In this document: positions 1 through 8,733 of the stretch, piece by piece
How positions within the stretch are numbered: position 1 is the stretch's first letter
Layout: every line of letters begins with the position of its first letter
Assembly: GCF_018402495.1 (NCBI RefSeq)
Contig: NZ_JAGYIU010000003.1
Location: 523,417 to 587,416 of the forward strand
Direction: 5' to 3'
DNA: 64,000 bases
Origin: Pseudoalteromonas sp.
Lineage (GTDB): Bacteria; Pseudomonadota; Gammaproteobacteria; Enterobacterales; Alteromonadaceae
Translations under genes and position numbers: made by a program
Notes under the pieces: generated by a model
What the model was told of the DNA's origin: nothing
Seen by the model: the letters and a program-made list of their open reading frames with translations, nothing else
The model's database searches: none

Positions 1-152
1 TTGAGCTTGATATTAAAATGCTACTTTGGTTTAATTTTGAGCTATTAAGGGTGTTATTTTTCTGTTTTTGAGTGAATTTGCATTTTTATGCTAATTTTAT
101 CATATTTTTGTTTCTTTTTATTTGTGTATGTTGCTAGGATGTTGTCAAAGGC

Positions 153-181
153 TTGCAAGAAAATGCCTTAATAAATTATAT
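153..181 (+). promoter_or_regulatory. Candidate sigma-70 promoter of the TonB receptor gene
   Basis: TTGCAA at 153-158 and TTATAT at 176-181 are separated by 17 bases and lie just upstream of the receptor start. An AGGG ribosome binding site at 196-199 sits 8 bases before the ATG at 208. The rest of 1-207 is AT-rich with no other feature I can support. Assigned by eye only. Confidence 0.3.
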
Positions 182-207
182 GAACACACAAAAACAGGGT
201 CCTCATT

Positions 208-2736
208 ATGTCAACATATCCTTTAAATACATTGGCCGTCGCGGTTGCTTTTGCATTTGGTACACCAAGCATAGTTAATGCTCAAGAAGTACCCGCTAAA
301 GCTGAAAAAAATATCGAACAAATATCGGTGTTAGGTTCGCGAGTGTCTAACAGAACTGCGACTGAATCGTCATCACCGATAGATTTGATTGACGCGGATG
401 ATTTAAACAAAGGTGGCTTTACTGAGCTTGGGCAAAGCTTGCAAGCTACAGCGCCGTCGTTTAACTTTTCACGTACACAAGTTTCTGATGGTTCCGATTT
501 ATTTCGCCCAGCAACATTACGCGGCTTACAGCCCGATCAAACGTTAGTTTTAGTAAATGGCAAGCGTCGTCATAATCAATCTATTTTTGGTTTAACCAGT
601 ACCGTGGGCGGTGGCTCTGCGGGCACTGATATGAACGCGATCCCGCTTATTGCGCTAAAAGGGGTTGAGGTGTTACGTGATGGTGCAGCAGCGCAGTATG
701 GCTCAGACGCGATTGCTGGGGTTATTAACTTATCACTAAACGATTCAACTGATTTAACCACAGGTTATGTGCAATACGGTGAAACGGCGCAAGGCGACGG
801 GGAAACAATTTCTGCAGGTTTAAATCGTGGTTTTGAATTAGGTAATGAAGGTGGTTTTATTAATTTATCCCTTGAGTATCGTGATGCAGGCAAAACCAAC
901 CGCGCAGAGCGAGATACCGGCGGTTCACTGAATGTCGCGCCCGGCACTTTATCGGAGGAAGTACGTTGGGGACAAGGTAATGCAGAGAGTGAGTTCACTT
1001 CGGTATTTTACAATATGGCATTGCCGATGGGTGAAGGAGAACTTTACTCATTTGGTGGTTATTCTAATCGTACAGCATTGGGTAACGGTTTTTATCGTAA
1101 CTTTAATGAAGCGTCTAAAAACGTAATTCAAGTTTATAGTGATGGCTTTTTACCAAAAATAGACAATGAAGCACAAGATATTTCGGTATCGGTTGGTTTT
1201 AAAGGTGAAATTAACCCTGATTGGACCTACGATGTTTCAGCAGTGTATGGTGAAAATCAATATGACTTTACCTCACGCAATACCTTAAACGCCTCTTATG
1301 CGGCTGAGTATTTATTTAATAATCCGGGCGCAAGTGATGCCGATATTGCTGCAAATGCAGGACCAACTGAGGGATATTCGGGTGGTTTTCGATTTGATCA
1401 AACAACATTTAATATGGATTTGAACGGGATTGTCGATATTGGCCGCAGTGAGCCTGTATACGTGTCAATGGGTGCTGAATACCGTAAAGAAAACTATGAA
1501 ATTGTTCCAGGTGAAGAAGCGTCATATGCGTGTGGAACTGCCAATACAGATACCTCATACCCATCAGTGAACGATCCGAGTCAATTTGCACAATGTGGTT
1601 TTCAAGCCTATAACGGCCTTCGCCCTGAGGCATCAAATAAAAGTGACCGCGATAGCTACGCCGTTTATATTGACGCAGAAACCATGGTTACCGAAGCGTG
1701 GAATATTAGCGGTGCACTTCGCTATGAGGATTTCTCTAATGCGGGTGACGACATAATTGGTAAAGTGGCCACACGTTATGAATTTAATGATGACTTTGCG
1801 GTTCGCGGTGCATTATCAACGGGCTTTAGAGCGCCGTCGCTACAGCAAAGTGGGTATACGGCGTTTACCACAAACTTAGGCTCGGACGGCACGTTAAGTC
1901 AGTCGTTTACCGCTACAACGGGCTCTGCATTTCCAGCTGCTTTAGGTGTTGATAACTTAAAGCTAGAAACATCAACGAACTACAGTGCGGGCTTTGTTTA
2001 TGATGTGACCAGTGATTTATCGTTAACGGTGGATTTTTACCGTGTAGAAATTGAAGACCGTATTACACTGGGCAGCTTGTTATCGGCTGATGATGTGGCA
2101 TTTAGTCCTGATGCAGTTGCCGCGCTACAGGCAACGGGTGCAGTACAAGCGAACTACTTTTCAAACTCAGTGAATTCGACAACGCAGGGTGTTGACATTA
2201 TTGCGTCCTATCGCACTGATTTATATGACGGTAATTTCTCTGCGACGTTTGCCGGTAATTTAAACGAAACTAAAATTGACAGTGTTAATGCAGCACCGGG
2301 TATTCCTGAAAATGTAGCACTTGATGATATTCAAAGTAGCTTTTTAACTGATGGGCAGCCGGGCGAACGTGCAACGCTAACGTTTGATTATGAGCGTGAC
2401 GCGTATAGCTCAATGATCCGCTTTAATTACTTTGGCGAAACCGATGTGAAGTATTTTGGTAATGACCATATTGAACTTGCAACAGATGGCTCATTTAAAG
2501 CAACCAGTACGGTAGAATCAGCCGTATTAGTGGATTTAAATGTAAGTTATCAAATTAACGATATGTTTACGTTATCGGTAGGTGCAGACAATGTATTTGA
2601 TGAAACACCGGATGAATTAGGCGATGATGAAGTATTAAACGCTATTTCAAATGGGGCATTTAAATACCCGTTACGTGCCGTACCCTATGGCTTTGATGGT
2701 CGCACTTACTACGCAAAAGTAAGCTTTAGTTTTTAA
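208..2736 (+). CDS. TonB-dependent outer-membrane receptor
   Basis: An 842-residue outer-membrane receptor that would import a substrate using TonB/ExbBD energy. Residues 1-25 form a signal peptide ending in IVNA, followed by a region reading QISVLGSRV that resembles the TonB-box/plug entry. The plug domain spans roughly 50-180, with motifs such as LRGLQPDQTLVLVNGKRRH and VEVLRDGAAAQYGSDAIAGV. The remainder is a beta-barrel ending in the aromatic terminus VSFSF, typical of BamA substrates. The length fits the family. It is monocistronic, with a terminator right after the stop. The ligand cannot be read from sequence. Chitin-region genes lie 3 kb away, but I see no NagR-type operator upstream, so assigning it to chitosugars would be a guess. 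Confidence 0.93.
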   Translation: MSTYPLNTLAVAVAFAFGTPSIVNAQEVPAKAEKNIEQISVLGSRVSNRTATESSSPIDLIDADDLNKGGFTELGQSLQATAPSFNFSRTQVSDGSDLFRPATLRGLQPDQTLVLVNGKRRHNQSIFGLTSTVGGGSAGTDMNAIPLIALKGVEVLRDGAAAQYGSDAIAGVINLSLNDSTDLTTGYVQYGETAQGDGETISAGLNRGFELGNEGGFINLSLEYRDAGKTNRAERDTGGSLNVAPGTLSEEVRWGQGNAESEFTSVFYNMALPMGEGELYSFGGYSNRTALGNGFYRNFNEASKNVIQVYSDGFLPKIDNEAQDISVSVGFKGEINPDWTYDVSAVYGENQYDFTSRNTLNASYAAEYLFNNPGASDADIAANAGPTEGYSGGFRFDQTTFNMDLNGIVDIGRSEPVYVSMGAEYRKENYEIVPGEEASYACGTANTDTSYPSVNDPSQFAQCGFQAYNGLRPEASNKSDRDSYAVYIDAETMVTEAWNISGALRYEDFSNAGDDIIGKVATRYEFNDDFAVRGALSTGFRAPSLQQSGYTAFTTNLGSDGTLSQSFTATTGSAFPAALGVDNLKLETSTNYSAGFVYDVTSDLSLTVDFYRVEIEDRITLGSLLSADDVAFSPDAVAALQATGAVQANYFSNSVNSTTQGVDIIASYRTDLYDGNFSATFAGNLNETKIDSVNAAPGIPENVALDDIQSSFLTDGQPGERATLTFDYERDAYSSMIRFNYFGETDVKYFGNDHIELATDGSFKATSTVESAVLVDLNVSYQINDMFTLSVGADNVFDETPDELGDDEVLNAISNGAFKYPLRAVPYGFDGRTYYAKVSFSF

Positions 2737-2763
2737 TTTTTAGGTTAAGTTAAACCAGCAAAG

Positions 2764-2789
2764 GCGCCGTTTATAACGGCGCTTTTTTT
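2764..2789 (+). terminator. Rho-independent terminator after the TonB receptor
   Basis: A perfect 8-bp GC-rich stem (GCGCCGTT at 2764-2771 with AACGGCGC at 2775-2782) and a three-base loop is followed by seven T residues. It lies 28 bases after the receptor stop codon. Confidence 0.9.
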
Positions 2790-2873
2790 ATGGCTAAAAT
2801 ATATATTTAAAACAGCATTAAAAATGATTGCATGCTTGAAAATTAAGCATACAATCGCCATCATTAACACAGT

Positions 2874-2887
2874 GGGATATATATCCC
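2874..2887. promoter_or_regulatory. 14-bp perfect palindrome upstream of arfA
   Basis: GGGATATATATCCC is a perfect palindrome 34 bases before the arfA start. A second small hairpin (ATGCTT at 2832-2837 with AAGCAT at 2845-2850) lies just upstream. Either could be an operator or a 5' UTR structure; no known regulator is assigned. Confidence 0.3.
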
Positions 2888-2921
2888 TCGTTATACTCAT
2901 TTTATTAATAGGAAAAAATAA

Positions 2922-3122
2922 ATGGCGAAAAAAAGCAAAGCAAAAGCGGGTAACAAATCCGCAGTAGACACTGGGCGCGGCGTAATAAAACACAACGCAT
3001 TGGCAGCACTGGTAACCTCTAAAGTATTTAAACCACAAGTGGTTAAAGCTAAAAAAGGTAAAGGCTCGTTTAAACGCAGCAACAAACACGCAGGACAAGC
3101 GTCCTATTTAATCGCGGCTTAA
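2922..3122 (+). CDS. arfA: Alternative ribosome-rescue factor ArfA
   Basis: A 66-residue, lysine-rich protein. Residues 19-56 match the ArfA core: GRGVIKHNALAALV corresponds to the E. coli KGQIKDNAIEALL region, and KAKKGKGSFKRSNKH to NKKGKGSYMRKGKH. ArfA recruits release factor 2 to ribosomes stalled on non-stop mRNA and acts as a backup for tmRNA. The positively charged tail that would enter the mRNA channel is present. GGAAAAAATAA precedes the ATG and supplies the ribosome binding site. In E. coli the gene is made from a truncated mRNA because of a hairpin near its 3' end; a short hairpin lies at 3092-3105 here, inside codons 57-62. The identification rests on motif recall, not an alignment. 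Confidence 0.8.
   Translation: MAKKSKAKAGNKSAVDTGRGVIKHNALAALVTSKVFKPQVVKAKKGKGSFKRSNKHAGQASYLIAA
3092..3105 (+). promoter_or_regulatory. Hairpin inside the 3' end of arfA
   Basis: AGGAC (3092-3096) and GTCCT (3101-3105) form a 5-bp stem around AAGC, followed by ATTTAAT, all within the arfA reading frame. Such a structure could cause termination or RNase III cleavage before the stop codon, as known for E. coli arfA. The stem is short, so the assignment is tentative. Confidence 0.4.
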
Positions 3123-3185
3123 ATAGCACCGATCAAATAGGGCTTTTATTGCGAGTTGGCTAAGTGTTTGTTGAAATAAGGCTGG

Positions 3186-3220
3186 CTTCGGGCTTCGGGC
3201 TTCGGGCTACGAGTCACGAG
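3186..3220. repeat. Degenerate 7-bp tandem repeat (CTTCGGG)n
   Basis: Three exact CTTCGGG units (3186-3192, 3193-3199, 3200-3206) are followed by CTACGAG and TCACGAG, which look like diverged copies with the same 7-base period. Confidence 0.75.
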
Positions 3221-3424
3221 CAGCGAACACAACCTAGCGCCTAGTTGCTTCCCTAGAACCTAGCGCCTTTAACCTACTCTTTCAGCGCAGCGTCTCATAA
3301 CCTCTTTGTAAATAAATCACTTAAAACATGCTTGCACAATGAGAAGTGAGTGAGGGTTAATGAGAAAATATAAAAACAGGAATGCTCTTCCCGTAGCTCT
3401 TAGCCCGCTATCAAAATATGAAGG

Positions 3425-3454
3425 GCGCGGTAAGCTTTAACTTACCGCGCTTTT
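3425..3454 (+). terminator. Terminator hairpin between convergent genes
   Basis: GCGCGGTAAG (3425-3434) pairs perfectly with CTTACCGCGC (3441-3450) around a six-base loop and is followed by TTTTATATTATTT on the plus strand. It lies 8 bases from the stop of the convergent minus-strand gene, so it may work in both directions. Confidence 0.75.
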
Positions 3455-3457
3455 ATA

Positions 3458-4183
3458 TTATTTAACTAGCATCCATATACCAGCTGCTATCATAAATAGG
3501 TTTTCGGTTAATGAAATAAAGCCAAGTGGTACATTGCTATCGCCGCCAACACAGGCACATTTAAGTTCGCGTTTGTCTATATACACGGCTTTAATCACGG
3601 ATATTGCGCCGACACTACCAATAAACAACGAGATAGGTGCAACCAAGTAAATCGGAAGTGCTGCAATCATGGCCACGCCAACAAAAGCTTCTAAAAATGG
3701 GTAAACATAGGCATAGGGGATCACTTTCATTGCGAGTAAATCGTAAGTGATAAAGGAATTTGAAAAACTGCTTAAATCTTGAAGCTTTTGAATGGCCAGT
3801 ACCGCCATGGTTAATGCAACAAATAACTCAAGCGTATATACGTTTAACCCTGCACCGCTCAACGAAAAGGCTAAACTTAGCAACAAGGTAACCGCGAAAA
3901 TAGCAATGACCGGCGTATACGTTGTGCCTTGTTGGCCTGCGGGAGATTTATTAAAGTACTCTCTGAGTTCATCATAACCACCGATACGCTCATTATCTAT
4001 AAATGTTTGTGGTGTTGTTTCTACGTCGTATTTTTGCTTGAAGGCATCGGTATCGGCTCTTGAGGTGAGTAATTGATCGTCTACTTCAAAGCCTTGACGT
4101 TCAAGTAAATCTTTAGATTTTAAACCAAATGGGCAAATATGTTCATCGGTTGCCATTCTATACAATTGGGCTGACTTGGCCAT
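3458..4183 (-). CDS. Glutaredoxin domain fused to a MauE/DoxX-like membrane domain
   Basis: A 241-residue protein. Residues 8-80 form a glutaredoxin-like fold with a single-cysteine active site CPFG (Cys17), the cis-proline stretch TTPQTFI, and IGGYDEL, which corresponds to the glutathione-binding GG motif. From about residue 88 there are four or five hydrophobic segments like those of MauE/DoxX redox membrane proteins. One carries a CxC pair (LKCACVGG, near residue 210), which could exchange electrons with the glutaredoxin head. AGGAG lies 7 bases before the ATG. It is probably a membrane-anchored thiol-disulfide exchange protein facing the cytoplasm. The partner is unknown and the gene stands alone. 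Confidence 0.75.
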   Translation of the reverse strand: MAKSAQLYRMATDEHICPFGLKSKDLLERQGFEVDDQLLTSRADTDAFKQKYDVETTPQTFIDNERIGGYDELREYFNKSPAGQQGTTYTPVIAIFAVTLLLSLAFSLSGAGLNVYTLELFVALTMAVLAIQKLQDLSSFSNSFITYDLLAMKVIPYAYVYPFLEAFVGVAMIAALPIYLVAPISLFIGSVGAISVIKAVYIDKRELKCACVGGDSNVPLGFISLTENLFMIAAGIWMLVK

Positions 4184-4202
4184 AATTTACTCCTGTATAT
4201 TT

Positions 4203-4242
4203 ATACCAATTTGCAATAATACTTAACTAAGTGAATCGGTAT
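4203..4242. repeat. Short inverted-repeat element ATACCAATTT...AATCGGTAT
   Basis: Imperfect inverted ends (ATACCAATTT at 4203-4212 and AATCGGTAT at 4234-4242) resemble the ends of the longer element at 8734-8894. The 23-base motif at 4269-4291 follows shortly after. It lies between the glutaredoxin-fusion gene and the LacI-type gene. Confidence 0.45.
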
Positions 4243-4268
4243 CAGAGAGGTGAACTGAGTTATGTAAC

Positions 4269-4291
4269 CTTGAAAGATCAACAGACCCTAA
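4269..4291 (+). repeat. Copy A of a recurrent 23-base intergenic motif
   Basis: CTTGAAAGATCAACAGACCCTAA. Related copies lie at 34472-34494, 36506-36528, 38937-38959 and 61510-61532, all intergenic and in the same orientation. Confidence 0.45.
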
Positions 4292-4424
4292 GTGTAAAAT
4301 TTACAACATGCGCCGTTTTATTGTTAATAAACTCAGTAGTACAGGCTATATATTCAAAGATCAGGCCGCTTTTATTGCTTTAAGCGCTGAAGGTGGGGGC
4401 TTGCAGCGCGCGGCAGCTAATTAA

Positions 4425-5447
4425 TTATAAAGTTAAAGGAGGGGCCGTTGAATCTCTGACAACCAGTTCTGGTGTGTATAGTTTAATAATATCGCGGTCA
4501 TTGCCATTGCGAATTTGCGCTATTAACAGGCTGGCTGCATCTTCAGCAATTTTATTATTTGGCTGATGAGCTGTGGTGAGCTTTGGCCATGTTTGGCGTG
4601 AGAATGGGCTATCCTCAAACCCTGTGATTGAGAGTTCACTGGGGATATCGATATTCATTAATCTGGCAGCAAACAAAGCACCTGCGGCTATTTCATCGTT
4701 ACATGAAACGATAGCGGTTGGCCTGTTTTGTTGATTAATAAGTGTTTTAGCACCCTCAACCCCGGATTCAAATGAGTATTCGCCATCAATAATTAAGCTA
4801 GGATCTATAGTAATGTCGTATTGTTTTAAAGCCGCCTTGTAGCCCTCTAAGCGCTCTTTGGTGGAGTTATGTTCGCTGCCCCCAGCTAAAAAGCCAATGC
4901 GTGTGTGGCCATTATTTATAAGGTGTTCGGTAATCGATTTAGAGGCGAGGTTATCGTCAATCATAATACAGGGCGTTAATGAGTCAGGCGCGTCGTGCCC
5001 CGATAAAATACGCACAACTTTCAGGTCAAGCTGTGTCAGCTTTTCAACAAAATGTGGCATCTCTGAAAATGGCGGCGTGAGTAAAATACCGGCAATTCGG
5101 GTGCGTTTTATCATGCTGGTTATTTCGTCAATAATATGTGCTTCTTTGGCATCGCATGGGTGAATAAGTAGTTCAAACCCTTGCTTTTTACACGCATCTA
5201 AAATGCCGTTTTGCATATCTATAATATAGTAGGCATTTGGATTGTCGTAAATGTAAGCAATGCTGTAAGCTTTTGTTCCTGCGAGACTTCTTGCAGCAAG
5301 GTTAGGCTGAAAGTTCAACTTTTTAACCGACGCCATGACTTTCTCACGGGTGTTGTCACGCACCGAGGTTTCGTTATTTATTACTCGTGATACCGTTTTT
5401 ATTGATACCCCGGCATCTTTTGCCACGTCGTTTATTGTTGTTCTCAT
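4425..5447 (-). CDS. nagR: LacI-family transcriptional regulator, probable NagR
   Basis: A 340-residue LacI/GalR-type repressor. Residues 1-48 hold the helix-turn-helix and hinge: TINDVAKDAGVSIKTVSRVI, then REKVMASVKKLNFQPN and ARSLAG. The rest is a periplasmic-binding-protein-like effector domain (SCNDEIAAGALFAA and ITGFEDSPFSR are typical). The gene is divergent from the GH20 hexosaminidase and 3.6 kb from nagK-nagB-nagA. Two 16-18 bp palindromes with a central CG, as LacI-family proteins bind, precede those two transcription units (5770-5785 and 8935-8952). In Alteromonadales, NagR of this family represses GlcNAc catabolism. That role is inferred from context; the DNA-binding fold is plain in the sequence. 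Confidence 0.82.
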   Translation of the reverse strand: MRTTINDVAKDAGVSIKTVSRVINNETSVRDNTREKVMASVKKLNFQPNLAARSLAGTKAYSIAYIYDNPNAYYIIDMQNGILDACKKQGFELLIHPCDAKEAHIIDEITSMIKRTRIAGILLTPPFSEMPHFVEKLTQLDLKVVRILSGHDAPDSLTPCIMIDDNLASKSITEHLINNGHTRIGFLAGGSEHNSTKERLEGYKAALKQYDITIDPSLIIDGEYSFESGVEGAKTLINQQNRPTAIVSCNDEIAAGALFAARLMNIDIPSELSITGFEDSPFSRQTWPKLTTAHQPNNKIAEDAASLLIAQIRNGNDRDIIKLYTPELVVRDSTAPPLTL

Positions 5448-6022
5448 AGGCTTAATAGACCTTTACATATCATTTTGGGTACTAATTTATCTTTATCGGT
5501 TAACAACTACAGCAAAAGCAGTTAACAGTGCTCGGTTTTTATTATTTGACGGCTAAATTATAAAGACATCATTGAATATTAACAGTTAATTTATACGCCT
5601 TTCTTGTGAGAATGGTAGATAAAGTTTTAGGTAATAATTTAGTAATATTTAAATTTAATTTAAATACAATAGTTTAAAAGAATATTAAGCACATACATGT
5701 AAATTTTTTGTATCTTTTTTACCCTTCTGTGTAGCTATAAAAGAAAAAAAAGGATACATTAACAACTTAATGACAGCGTTGTCATAAGTTGGTGCGCGCT
5801 GTTAATTATTATTTAAACCCTAAGGTAGCGGATTGTGTGCGCTAAGGTGGCAATTGCTAGATGTGAATAGTGATTGATTTAAAAGCATAAAATATTTTTT
5901 AGCTGATGGTACATTATAAACAAACCACTCTAAGAATGAATGCATTGAAAAATCGGTTTAATTTTTAGCATTTGAAATAGGTGCTTAAGTGACTAAGTTA
6001 ATACAATAGAGGAAAGTAGCGA
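5448..6022. other. Divergent regulatory region between nagR and the GH20 gene
   Basis: These 575 bases are AT-rich and carry no supported coding region. They hold one NagR-type operator at 5770-5785 and presumably both divergent promoters. I could not place confident -10/-35 pairs. Confidence 0.6.
5770..5785. promoter_or_regulatory. NagR-type operator upstream of the GH20 hexosaminidase
   Basis: ATGACAGCGTTGTCAT is palindromic apart from one position pair and differs at two bases from the centre of the operator at 8935-8952. It lies 237 bases before the hexosaminidase start and 323 bases before nagR. Confidence 0.7.
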
Positions 6023-8713
6023 ATGAAGATTAAATCATTACTGACAGCATGCTGCTTAGCACTGGGTTTGAGTGCGTGTCAGGGCAATGTTGATGAACAA
6101 AATACGGTATCGGTTCAGCTAAGCCCCGCAAACGACAGTGCGGTGGAGTTACTTGCTAATACCTTACAAATAAAATATCAGCAAGTTGATAACCGCCCAT
6201 CAGCACAGTGCGATCCAGATATAGAAAATGGTCACTGTTTTAAAGCAAACTTACATTTAACTGCCAACTCGGCGATTAACGTTGACCAATGGAAAATTTA
6301 CTTTAGTCAAATTACGCCAATACAAAAGTCGGTTAGCGATGAATTTACTATTAAACACGTTAATGGCGATATGCATGTAATTGAGCTTAAAGAGGGATTT
6401 ACTGGCTTTAAAGCTGGTGAAACAAAAACTATTACTTTTTATGCGCATTTTTGGTCATTATCGCAAAGCGACGCTATTCCTAACTATATCGTGGTGAATA
6501 AAAATGACACCGCTAAAGTGATTGAAAGCACAAAACCTAAAATTGATCCAGAGACAGGGTTAGAGGTATTACCACATGTTATGCCTTACACTGACTACGA
6601 ACGTCAGTTCAAGCGCACTGCAAATGATAAAACTCAGTGGCTTAGCGCTGAGCGTTTATTTGAGCGTAATGAGAAATATGACTTTTCAGCTTATTTAACG
6701 TCGCAAAATCAAGTAAGCAATATTATTGCCCAGCAAATTATTCCAACCCCACGTTTTAGCGAATTTAGTCAAACACAAACGCTGGATATAAGCCAAGGGC
6801 TTAATATTAACTATGCAGGCTTGAATAAAACATACTTGTCTGCTGCAACACAAAGGTTGGTATCACTTGGTATTAATTTAAGCGATGATGCAGCGGCAAT
6901 TAAAGTGACGTTAAATTCTACAGTGAAAAATGATGAATTTGATGGCAGTTATAAATTAGCGATTAAAGCCGATGAAATTGTGATTGATGCTGCTGATGAA
7001 ACAGGCATTTTTTATGCCTTGCAAAGCTTAGCGAGTTTATATCAGGTTAACAGTAATGTGTTACCAGTGGGGGAGGTGATTGATGCACCCCATTATCAGT
7101 TTAGAGGTGTGTTGGTGGATGTGGCGCGTAACTTTCGCGACAAAGGCTTTATTTTAAAGTTACTTGATCAAATGGCTGCTTATAAACTCAATAAGCTGCA
7201 TTTGCATTTAGGTGATGATGAAGGCTGGCGTTTAGAAATTCCATCACTGCCAGAACTCACGGATGTGGGAGCAAAGCGTTGTTTTGATCAAAGCGAGCAG
7301 CAGTGTTTAATGCCACAATTGGGCGCAGGGCTTGATACTTCAAGTGCTGCAAATGGCTATTATTCGGTCGCTGACTATCAAGAAATACTTAAAGCAGCGA
7401 GTGCGCGTCATATTCAAGTGATCCCATCGCTTGATATGCCGGGGCATTCTCGCGCTGCAATTAAATCCATGCAAGCGCGTTATAATAAATACATAAAACA
7501 AGGCGATAAACAAAAAGCCGAGCAGTTTTTACTGTATGACCCGCTTGATACTACCGTGTACTCGTCGGTGCAGCATTATAACGACAATACCATTAATGTG
7601 TGTTTAGACTCATCGTATGCGTTTGTTCGTGAAGTAATGGAACAGGTAAAAGGGATACACAGTGATGCCCAGCATCCGTTAACGCGTTATCACATTGGCG
7701 CCGATGAAACTGCAGGTGCATGGATTGAGTCACCGGCTTGCGATGATTTTATTAAACACAATAAGTTAAATATTACTGATGCGAGTCAGCTAGGCAGCTA
7801 TTTTATTGAACGTATTGCTAATATGTTAGCTGATATGAATATTGAAACCGCCGCATGGAGCGATGGCTTATCGCATACAAACCCACAAAATATGCCAGAG
7901 GTTGTGCAAGGTAATAGCTGGGATTTATTAATGTGGAATGGCCATCAACGCGCCCATGAATTTGCTAATAGAAATTGGCAAGTGGTGATCTCATCGCCAG
8001 ATGTGCTGTATTTTGACTTTCCTTATGAGGCAGACCCCCAAGAGCACGGTTATTACTGGGCTTCAAGGCATATAAATACTGAAAAGATTTTTCAGTTTAT
8101 GCCAGACAATTTACCCATTCATGCTGAATTTTGGCTCGATCGAGAAGATAAACCTTATGTAGCTGATGACACGTTAAAGCATGATGAGCAAGGCAAGGTC
8201 GTATCAGCGCCTTTGGCAAAAGATAAACGCTTTGTGGGTATTCAAGGGCAGTTATGGAGTGAAAATACCCGCACCAACAATATGGCCGAATATAAGCTCT
8301 TCCCACGGTTATTATCGTTGGCACAAAGAGCATGGCATAAAGCAGATTGGGCGGTGCCGTATGATCACAATGGCTTTGTTTATAGCCAACAAACAAATCG
8401 CTTTAGCTCAGCATTAAAACAGCAGCGCGATCAGCAATGGCAGACTTTTGCAGCCACAATGGGGCTAAAAGAGTTTCCTAAGCTAGAAATAGCTGATGTG
8501 CATTATAGGCTTGCAAACGCGGGCGCTAAAATTGATAACGGCATGTTGCACGCTAATATTGCATACCCTGGTTTAGTGATTGAATACAAACAAGGCAGTG
8601 GGCAATGGCAAACCTATAAGCAGCCGGTCAAAGTAACACAAGATGTATGGGTTCGCTCTAAAACCCCATCAGGCAGTCGTGTTAGTCGAAAGCTTAAAGT
8701 AACGCATCGTTAA
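6023..8713 (+). CDS. Beta-N-acetylhexosaminidase (GH20) lipoprotein
   Basis: An 896-residue chitobiase-type enzyme that releases GlcNAc from chitobiose and chito-oligosaccharide ends. A lipoprotein signal ends in LSAC (Cys19), so it is probably membrane-anchored outside the cytoplasm. An N-terminal carbohydrate-binding CHB_HEX domain (about 30-170) is followed by a GH20 N-terminal domain (about 235-355), the catalytic TIM barrel (about 358-770) and a C-terminal chitobiase domain (about 810-896). The catalytic Asp-Glu pair of the HIGADE motif is at residues 561-562; HLHLGDDEGWR and DMPGHSRA are also typical. A GAGGAAAG ribosome binding site precedes the ATG. The upstream NagR-type operator ties it to the nag genes 330 bases downstream, which would use its product. 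Confidence 0.93.
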   Translation: MKIKSLLTACCLALGLSACQGNVDEQNTVSVQLSPANDSAVELLANTLQIKYQQVDNRPSAQCDPDIENGHCFKANLHLTANSAINVDQWKIYFSQITPIQKSVSDEFTIKHVNGDMHVIELKEGFTGFKAGETKTITFYAHFWSLSQSDAIPNYIVVNKNDTAKVIESTKPKIDPETGLEVLPHVMPYTDYERQFKRTANDKTQWLSAERLFERNEKYDFSAYLTSQNQVSNIIAQQIIPTPRFSEFSQTQTLDISQGLNINYAGLNKTYLSAATQRLVSLGINLSDDAAAIKVTLNSTVKNDEFDGSYKLAIKADEIVIDAADETGIFYALQSLASLYQVNSNVLPVGEVIDAPHYQFRGVLVDVARNFRDKGFILKLLDQMAAYKLNKLHLHLGDDEGWRLEIPSLPELTDVGAKRCFDQSEQQCLMPQLGAGLDTSSAANGYYSVADYQEILKAASARHIQVIPSLDMPGHSRAAIKSMQARYNKYIKQGDKQKAEQFLLYDPLDTTVYSSVQHYNDNTINVCLDSSYAFVREVMEQVKGIHSDAQHPLTRYHIGADETAGAWIESPACDDFIKHNKLNITDASQLGSYFIERIANMLADMNIETAAWSDGLSHTNPQNMPEVVQGNSWDLLMWNGHQRAHEFANRNWQVVISSPDVLYFDFPYEADPQEHGYYWASRHINTEKIFQFMPDNLPIHAEFWLDREDKPYVADDTLKHDEQGKVVSAPLAKDKRFVGIQGQLWSENTRTNNMAEYKLFPRLLSLAQRAWHKADWAVPYDHNGFVYSQQTNRFSSALKQQRDQQWQTFAATMGLKEFPKLEIADVHYRLANAGAKIDNGMLHANIAYPGLVIEYKQGSGQWQTYKQPVKVTQDVWVRSKTPSGSRVSRKLKVTHR

Positions 8714-8733
8714 GGTGCGTTTTTCCTTAACTT

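Larger units (their letters stand above)
3123..3457. other. Intergenic spacer with repeats between arfA and the glutaredoxin-fusion gene
   Basis: No coding region is supported in these 335 bases. The spacer holds a degenerate 7-bp tandem repeat at 3186-3220, two copies of CCTAGCGCC (about 3232-3240 and 3259-3267), and a terminator hairpin at 3425-3450. Confidence 0.6.

Noticed and set aside
208..2736. TonB receptor as a chitooligosaccharide receptor of the NagR regulon
   Set aside because: No TGACA-RCGY-TGTCA palindrome was seen in 1-207, and the gene is separated from the sugar genes by unrelated ones.
2745..3098. 117-codon frame on the minus strand over arfA
   Set aside because: It is antisense to arfA and runs through the TonB receptor terminator; the arfA motifs decide the strand.
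3186..3220. CRISPR-like array
   Set aside because: Units are 7 bases with no spacers; it is a simple tandem repeat.
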